Below, piece by piece: positions 58,876 through 64,000 of a DNA stretch of 64,000 bases (its first letter is position 1; each line of letters starts with the position of its first letter). The stretch is taken from assembly GCF_007827695.1 (NCBI RefSeq), contig NZ_VITA01000013.1, positions 1-64,000 of the forward strand, written 5' to 3'. The position numbers and the translations under genes are program-made. Below the pieces are notes generated by a model. It did no database searches, was not told the origin of the DNA, and worked only from the letters and a program-made list of their open reading frames with translations. Source of the stretch: Sinorhizobium medicae. Lineage in GTDB: Bacteria > Pseudomonadota > Alphaproteobacteria > Rhizobiales > Rhizobiaceae.

Positions 58876-59913
58876 TCAGGCCGCCTCCGGTTCCTTTTCC
58901 TTGAGCTCGAGTTGTCCGTTGGCGGAGAGGCGAATCGCCTCCTGCGTGATCGAACGTCGCGCTATCGCGATATCGCGGGGGTTGATGCCGGCCTCGCCGA
59001 CGGCGAGGTCCGATTCGATCATGCGCCGCTGCCGCGCGCCGATCGACGCGAGAATGGACTCGCGCAGCTCCGAAGCAGATCCTCTGAGCGCCATGGTGAT
59101 GACATCGGTGGAGACGTCGTTGAACAGCTGCACGCGGCTCCTCTGCGGCATGAAGAGGATGTCGTCGAAGAGGAAGATCTTCGGCCGGACCTTCTTGGCC
59201 GAAGCGGTGCTTATCGTTTCGAGCGAGGCGAGCAGCGTGTCGACCTGCGGTTTGTCGAGCTCGTTCATCACTTCCGCGATCTTCGCCGGGCCGGGCGAGT
59301 TGCGTTCGGCCTCCATCTCTTCGATGATTTCGAACACCCGTGCTTCGATAATGGCGGCCGCCTTCGGGTTGACGTTCTTGATGTTGACGGCACGGTTGAG
59401 GATCTCCGGCCGCTGCTTGTCGGAAAGCTGCAGCAGCACCTTGGCGCCGAAGCTCGACGGCATCATCGACAGAACATAGGCGATCGTCTGCGGATGTTCC
59501 TGGGCGAGCAATCGGGCAATGATGATCGGATCGCAATCCATCAGCCGGTCCCAGATGTTCGCTTCGTAGGACTGGAAGGTTGCTCTGCGCCCAAGGAGCC
59601 CGTCCACCTCGTCCGGCGTCAGGCCCTCTTCGAGTATGCTCTCCATGGCCTTGGCATTGTCCATGAGGCCTGCACCCTCGGTGAAGAGGTCCTCGAATTC
59701 GTTGACGAGGGCTTCCAGCTCGTGCGGCGGAACGGCTCTGAGCGACTGAGCCGCGGCGATGATGGCCTGCAGCTCGCTCTGCGTGAAGAATTTCAGCAGC
59801 TTCCCGGCAATCGACTTGCCCATGGCGAGCAGCACCGCGGCGGCCTTTTCCGTCTGGCTCAGCGGCTGGGCAAGTGCCTGAGCCTGTGCCTCGAAACTTC
59901 CGAAATCCGTCAT
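58876..59913 (-). CDS. fliG: FliG, flagellar rotor/switch protein
   Basis: A 345-residue protein with the N-terminal FliF-binding helices, the middle EHPQ motif (AQEHPQTIAYVLSMM) and the C-terminal charged torque helix (IARRSITQEAIRLSANG follows GASELRESILASIGAR). It forms the rotor ring that touches MotA. It lies 87 bp after fliN in the leftward operon. Confidence 0.95.
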   Translation of the reverse strand: MTDFGSFEAQAQALAQPLSQTEKAAAVLLAMGKSIAGKLLKFFTQSELQAIIAAAQSLRAVPPHELEALVNEFEDLFTEGAGLMDNAKAMESILEEGLTPDEVDGLLGRRATFQSYEANIWDRLMDCDPIIIARLLAQEHPQTIAYVLSMMPSSFGAKVLLQLSDKQRPEILNRAVNIKNVNPKAAAIIEARVFEIIEEMEAERNSPGPAKIAEVMNELDKPQVDTLLASLETISTASAKKVRPKIFLFDDILFMPQRSRVQLFNDVSTDVITMALRGSASELRESILASIGARQRRMIESDLAVGEAGINPRDIAIARRSITQEAIRLSANGQLELKEKEPEAA

Positions 59914-60000
59914 GGATTCATCCCTCGCCCTATCATCGGGTTCTCAATACGTTGAAGCGGATGCGGGCGGAAAACCGCTTACGCTTTCCCTCATCCCGCC

Positions 60001-60612
60001 CTATTTCCTGCTGCCTTTGATCTCAAGGAGCTTGACGCCGAAGCGGGTCACATCGCCCTCGAGAACGGTGATTTCTCCGCGGCCGATCACCCGCCCATTG
60101 ACCATGATCTCTACCGGTTCGCCGATCTTGCGGTCGAGCGCGATCGTTGCGCCCTCGGTGAGGTTCATGAGGCTGGAAACCTGCATCCGGCTGGTCCCGA
60201 GCACGATCTGGATATCGATCGGGATATCCATGATCAGGTCCAGATTAGCGCTCATTCCGCTGCCGGGCGTTGGTTCGGCAGCAGCCGGCGTCGCATCGAA
60301 CTCGCCGCCGGCAAACCCCGGACCCGCGGCGAAGCCTCCGCTCACTCCGGTTTCGGCGAAATCGCCGCCAAAACCGCCGTCAAAGGAGGCGTCAGAAAGA
60401 TCGCCGAACCCGGCTCCGCCGGAGGGAGCGAACCCGCTGCTGAAATCCATCGACTCTTCGAGCGGCCCCGAAGCGGCGGAATCGGCGCCGAAGTCAGGCG
60501 TTTCGCCGTCCTTCTTCAGGACGCCGCGCAGGTCGTCGATCGCCTGGTCGAGCTCGGCGTCTGCCGCGAATACGGCCGGTTCTGCGATGGGTGCTGCTTT
60601 CTTGGGTGCCAT
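60001..60612 (-). CDS. fliN: FliN, flagellar C-ring protein
   Basis: A 203-residue protein. The last ~80 residues are the surface-presentation domain ([49 protein letters not shown]). The first ~120 residues are a Gly/Ala/Phe-rich linker, longer than in enteric FliN. The start is uncertain: ATG 60612 (MAPKKAAP) or ATG 60648. It sits between fliM and fliG. Confidence 0.9.
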   Translation of the reverse strand: MAPKKAAPIAEPAVFAADAELDQAIDDLRGVLKKDGETPDFGADSAASGPLEESMDFSSGFAPSGGAGFGDLSDASFDGGFGGDFAETGVSGGFAAGPGFAGGEFDATPAAAEPTPGSGMSANLDLIMDIPIDIQIVLGTSRMQVSSLMNLTEGATIALDRKIGEPVEIMVNGRVIGRGEITVLEGDVTRFGVKLLEIKGSRK

Positions 60613-60667
60613 GTGCCGAATATTCCAGTTGAAGCTTGCCTCAGGCATTCTGCCGGGTGAGGGCGGA

Positions 60668-61615
60668 TTAACTCATGATGTGGCGCAGGATATCCTGTTC
60701 GGAGCCGTGGGTGTCCTTGACCCGCACGGTGTATTTCGATCCGGAACGCCCGAACTCGCAGACATAAAGGTCGCGTCCGTTGGCGCTCACCTCCACGCGG
60801 ACATCCTGTCCGTCGTGGAAGGGAATGACATCTCCGGCCTGCAAACGGGCGATCGTGTCGAGCGTCAAGCTTTCGAGCCGAATTCGTGCCTCGAGGGCGA
60901 CAGCCGAGCGGCGGACCTGCTCTTCCAGCTGTTCCGTCCATTCGGTCTTCGCATTCTGGTCCTTGCCCGCACCCTTCGGAGAGACGAACCGCGTCTTCAG
61001 AAGCGTGCTTTGCGGCACGATGACCGAGAAGGTCGAGAGCACCGGCCCCAGGCCGATGGTCATGTCGATGGAGGCCGCGTAGACATCTTCGAGCGCCGGG
61101 TCGGGCTTTGCCCGCTCCGCACTGTTATACGGACGGCCGACGACGGGCTCGAAGCCGCCGGGCGCGTTCACCGCGATGCGCAGGACCTCGGCGATGCCGT
61201 GGAATACCGGCAAAGCAACATCGATCTCGATCTTCGACAGCGAGCGCGGCGCCGGCTCCTCGATCCCAGCGGGTTCGGCCCCGAGCAGAGCCTCCACAAG
61301 GGCGATCAGAACCGGGCTGTCGCAACCGATCTGGAAGTCGGTGCACCAGTTGCGCAGCGAAAGATCGCCGATAAGCACCCCGTCGCCAAGTCCCGCGACG
61401 AGCTCGTTGCGGAGCCCCGCTCGGAAGCCCGCATAGGCGATGGTGACGTCGCAGCCGGTCTCAGATCGGAGCACCCCCGGCAGAAGTTCGTCGAAGATCT
61501 GCGCAAGCTCGAGCGCGAGACGGTCGATGACCTTGTCGTCGCCGAGCGCACCGATCATGCGCGCGAGCAGCCTTTTGTCGAATGCGTGGATGTTTGATGC
61601 GGTGTTCATACTCAT
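60668..61615 (-). CDS. fliM: FliM, flagellar switch protein
   Basis: A 315-residue divergent FliM with the central domain ([31 protein letters not shown]) and the C-terminal SpoA-like domain ([20 protein letters not shown]). The EIDAL-type CheY-binding N-terminal peptide is not clear (the start is [17 protein letters not shown]), as in other rhizobial FliM. It abuts motA, with start and stop two bases apart. Confidence 0.88.
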   Translation of the reverse strand: MSMNTASNIHAFDKRLLARMIGALGDDKVIDRLALELAQIFDELLPGVLRSETGCDVTIAYAGFRAGLRNELVAGLGDGVLIGDLSLRNWCTDFQIGCDSPVLIALVEALLGAEPAGIEEPAPRSLSKIEIDVALPVFHGIAEVLRIAVNAPGGFEPVVGRPYNSAERAKPDPALEDVYAASIDMTIGLGPVLSTFSVIVPQSTLLKTRFVSPKGAGKDQNAKTEWTEQLEEQVRRSAVALEARIRLESLTLDTIARLQAGDVIPFHDGQDVRVEVSANGRDLYVCEFGRSGSKYTVRVKDTHGSEQDILRHIMS

Positions 61616-61616
61616 C

Positions 61617-62495
61617 TCAGGCTGCCTTGCTCTCGCTGCCGCCGCCTGGATTCATCATTTCCTGTTCGACCGCGTCGATGGACGGCCGTTCATAGGCGGA
61701 GATGGTCTTGCGGCCATATTCGAGTGCGACCTGCGGAACCGAGCCGTTCATGTAGGCAAGCAGCGTCTGCTTGACGATGACATAGAGCCGGTTCTGCTTT
61801 TCACGAACGGATTTGATGTTTGCGACGAGAGGGCCGACGATCGAATAGGAAAGGAACACGCCGAGCAGCGTTCCGACGAGTGCGGCCGCGATCTTGGCGC
61901 CCAGCACTTCCGGTGCCTCGCTGATCGCGCCCATCGCCTTGATGACGCCGAGGACCGCAGCGACGATACCGATCGCCGGCAGCGCGTCGCCCATGCTCGT
62001 CAGCGCGTGGTAGCACTTCATCTTGTCGTGGGTGATCGTCTGGATTTCCTCGTCCATCAAAGCTTCGATCTCATGCGAGCGGGCGTTACCGATGATGATC
62101 AGCCGCACATAGTCGCAGATGAAGGCGGTCAGCTCCTTGTTCTGCAGAACGGTCGGCGCGGACTGGAAGATCGAGGATTCTTCCGGGTTGTCGATGTGGC
62201 TCTCGATTTCGTTGCGCGACTTTGTTCTCAGGTCGCGCATCAGGCTGTAGAGGACGCCGAGCGTATCGAGGTATTGGCGTTCCTTGGGCACCTTGTGCTT
62301 GAAGGCTTCGACGAGCGCCTTGCCGGTGTCTTTGACCACCTTCATCGAGTTCGCCATGATGAAGCCGCCGATACCGGCCCCGCCTATGATCATCAGCTCG
62401 AAAGGCTGGTTCAGGACTTCCAGGTGGCCGCCCATGGCCATGTAGCCGCCGAGGATACAGCCGAAAGTCACAAGAAGCCCGATGATGATGTTCAT
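61617..62495 (-). CDS. motA: MotA, flagellar stator proton channel subunit
   Basis: A 292-residue protein with four membrane helices (near 2-20, 30-50, 165-185 and 195-220) and a cytoplasmic loop with conserved charge ([14 protein letters not shown]). The C-terminal membrane pair contains [20 protein letters not shown]. It forms the stator with MotB, which is not in this window. It is the first gene of the leftward motA-fliM-fliN-fliG-flhB block. Confidence 0.96.
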   Translation of the reverse strand: MNIIIGLLVTFGCILGGYMAMGGHLEVLNQPFELMIIGGAGIGGFIMANSMKVVKDTGKALVEAFKHKVPKERQYLDTLGVLYSLMRDLRTKSRNEIESHIDNPEESSIFQSAPTVLQNKELTAFICDYVRLIIIGNARSHEIEALMDEEIQTITHDKMKCYHALTSMGDALPAIGIVAAVLGVIKAMGAISEAPEVLGAKIAAALVGTLLGVFLSYSIVGPLVANIKSVREKQNRLYVIVKQTLLAYMNGSVPQVALEYGRKTISAYERPSIDAVEQEMMNPGGGSESKAA

Positions 62496-62665
62496 TGCCG
62501 ATACCTGCCGCGATCGTGATTTTCCACCGATGGCATAGGGTTCGATCCTTGCGTGAGGCTGGCCCCGGAGACTGTCGGAGACTTGGGGGGGCGGACGTCC
62601 GGGACAGGTTCGCGCAAGCCAATTCGGTCAGGGTTGGCCAATTCATTGCGACAGGGCGGCCGACC
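62496..62665. promoter_or_regulatory. Divergent motA/DUF1217 promoter region
   Basis: A 170-bp gap between divergent motility genes that must drive both. In S. meliloti such class II operons are controlled by Rem under VisNR; no binding site was identified by eye. Confidence 0.4.
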
Positions 62666-63445
62666 GTGACGACGACCTATACGAGCTACAAGCTGATCAC
62701 TGCCGATCTCACGAAATCGCTTGAGCGCGTTTCGGAGCAGCCGGATGTTGCCCGTGAGACGGAATATTACCTTTCGAAGATCGGCAGCATCAAAACGCTC
62801 GACGAGTTCTTCGCCGACAGCCGGCTTTACGACTACGCTATGAAGGCGCACGGCCTCGAGGACATGGCCTACGCCAAGGCGTTCATGCGCAAGGTGCTTG
62901 GCGAAGGCATAGACAGCGATGATGCCTTTGCCAATAAACTGGCGGACGGGCGCTACAAGTCTCTGGTCGAGTCGTTGAATTTCGCTCGGCACGGCGAAGC
63001 CGCCACGTCCTTCGAGCGGGCGCAGAAAGGCGTGGCCGAAAAATACACTCGGCAGACGCTGGAGCAGAAAGCCGGAGAAGAAAACACCGGCGTGCGGCTT
63101 GCGCTCTATTTCCAGCGCATGGCGCCGACAATCGCCAATGGCTATGAAATCATTGCCGACGAGGCTCTCTCGCATGTGGTCCGGACCGTCCTGCAGCTGC
63201 CCGAGGAATTCGCGGCCACCGACGTGGATCGCCAGGCGGCGGCCTACGAGTCGGCGGTCGACCTCAAGGATTTCCAGGACCCACACAAGGTCGCCGAGTT
63301 TCTGGACCGCTTCACCGCCCTTTGGGAGATCGACAATTCTTCCGACGGCTACGATCCGCTTGCGGTTTTCGGCTCCTCCAGCGGATACGGAATTTCTCCC
63401 GACCTGCTTCTGACCATCAACAATCTGAAACTCGGGGGACGCTGA
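62666..63445 (+). CDS. DUF1217 family protein in the flagellar cluster
   Basis: A 259-residue protein with the DUF1217 repeat pattern: TSYKLITADLTKSLERVSEQ, DVARETEYYLSKIG and DYAMKAHGLEDMAYAKAFMR. The family is found in flagellar loci of alphaproteobacteria; its role is not known. GTG at 62666 (VTTTYTSYKL) with AGGGCGG upstream was chosen; the frame is open to 62495 but that part looks non-coding. flgF begins 1 bp after its stop. Confidence 0.88.
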   Translation: MTTTYTSYKLITADLTKSLERVSEQPDVARETEYYLSKIGSIKTLDEFFADSRLYDYAMKAHGLEDMAYAKAFMRKVLGEGIDSDDAFANKLADGRYKSLVESLNFARHGEAATSFERAQKGVAEKYTRQTLEQKAGEENTGVRLALYFQRMAPTIANGYEIIADEALSHVVRTVLQLPEEFAATDVDRQAAAYESAVDLKDFQDPHKVAEFLDRFTALWEIDNSSDGYDPLAVFGSSSGYGISPDLLLTINNLKLGGR

Positions 63446-63446
63446 C

Positions 63447-64000
63447 TTGCAGACCGGTCTTTATGTCGCGCTTTCGTCGCAGATGGCGCTTGAAAAGCGC
63501 CTGAACACGCTGGCTGACAACATTGCCAACTCCAACACGGTGGGCTTCCGCGCGACGGAAGTGAAGTTCAACCAGGTGCTTGGCGACACCAAGCCGACCA
63601 AGGTGTCCTACGTGTCCGAGGGCGAAGAATTCCTGAGCACGAAAACCGGAGCGCTCGCGCGCACGGGCTCCGCGCTCGACTTCGCGGTCAAGGGTGACGC
63701 CTGGTTTTCGATCGACACGCCCGGCGGTCCGGCCCTGACGCGCGACGGACGGTTCACGCTGACCGAGGCCGGCGAGCTCGTGACGATCAAGGGATATCCG
63801 GTGCTCGACGCCGGCGGCGCGCCGATCCAGCTGAACGGCGGTGCCGGCGAAATTACCGTCGGCGCCGATGGAGCCATTCACCAGAACGGTGTCCAGGTCG
63901 CTCTGCTCGGGCTCCACGAGGCGGATTTCAGCAAAGGCTTCATGCGTTACGACAACAGCGCCGTCATGCCGGCCGCTCAACCGGAACCGGTCGTGGACCG
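63447..64000 (+). CDS. flgF: FlgF, flagellar proximal rod protein (cut by window end)
   Basis: About 184 residues are present; the 3' end lies outside. The start QTGLYVALSSQMALEKRLNT and DNIANSNTVGFRATEVKF are the typical flagellar rod/hook N-terminal motif, and TRDGRFTLTEAGELVTIKGY fits FlgF. Translation starts at TTG 63447 with GGGGGA 7 bases before. It follows the DUF1217 gene at once, so they form an operon. Confidence 0.92.
   Translation, partial: MQTGLYVALSSQMALEKRLNTLADNIANSNTVGFRATEVKFNQVLGDTKPTKVSYVSEGEEFLSTKTGALARTGSALDFAVKGDAWFSIDTPGGPALTRDGRFTLTEAGELVTIKGYPVLDAGGAPIQLNGGAGEITVGADGAIHQNGVQVALLGLHEADFSKGFMRYDNSAVMPAAQPEPVVD

Noticed and set aside
59912-61597. 561-codon plus-strand ORF across fliN and fliM
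   Set aside because: Antisense of FliN and FliM; low-complexity Pro/Ser composition and no family.

Overview
The window looks like a contiguous piece of chromosome from an alphaproteobacterial rhizobium of the Sinorhizobium/Ensifer group, close to S. meliloti, S. medicae or S. fredii. The case rests on gene content: an rkp-1 K-antigen cluster with one fused rkpA, a rhizobial rhaRST/PQ/UKDI rhamnose locus, and a chemotaxis/flagellar regulon with icpA, cheS, cheT, visN and visR. The GC-rich codon use and a RIME-like intergenic mosaic element agree. Species-level placement is inference. No insertion sequence, prophage or CRISPR array was seen.

Layout. 1-14549: capsular polysaccharide (K-antigen) rkp-1 region. 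The leftward operon rkpA-rkpG-rkpH-rkpI-rkpJ is headed by a 2500-residue fatty-acid/polyketide synthase, the 3' end of kpsF converges on it, and the outer-membrane export lipoprotein gene rkpU is divergent from rkpA. 14724-20518: NAD salvage (pncA, pncB), two small hypothetical genes, a bifunctional penicillin-binding protein and a secreted hypothetical protein. 20706-27160: a conserved housekeeping block between tRNA-Thr and tRNA-Phe, holding murA, a DUF2948 gene, hisD, a UPF0262 gene, a low-molecular-weight phosphatase gene, infA, maf and yacG.

27488-30891: an accessory patch. Its core is a PqqD-like/HPr-kinase-like fusion protein, an overlapping nucleotidyltransferase-like gene, and a gene for a glycine-rich peptide with a Tat-like leader, followed by a 31-codon membrane ORF. 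This is the best candidate for a poorly described system: possible ATP-dependent modification of an exported peptide. 30989-32570: small conserved genes (DUF930, YbaK/EbsC deacylase, a 62-residue protein, a GlsB/YeaQ membrane protein).

32724-43744: L-rhamnose catabolism. rhaI and rhaD run leftward; rhaR and the ABC transporter, mutarotase and kinase genes rhaS-rhaT-rhaP-rhaQ-rhaU-rhaK run rightward. The rhaD/rhaR gap carries inverted and tandem repeats suited to a DeoR-type repressor.

44472-64000: chemotaxis and flagellar cluster. icpA-cheS-cheY1-cheA-cheW-cheR-cheB-cheY2-cheD-cheT and fliF run rightward, then visN-visR, whose products are known in S. meliloti to control the flagellar hierarchy. 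The leftward block motA-fliM-fliN-fliG-flhB plus a coupled hypothetical gene follows, and then a rightward DUF1217 gene and flgF, which is cut by the window end. Many junctions are ATGA overlaps, consistent with translational coupling.
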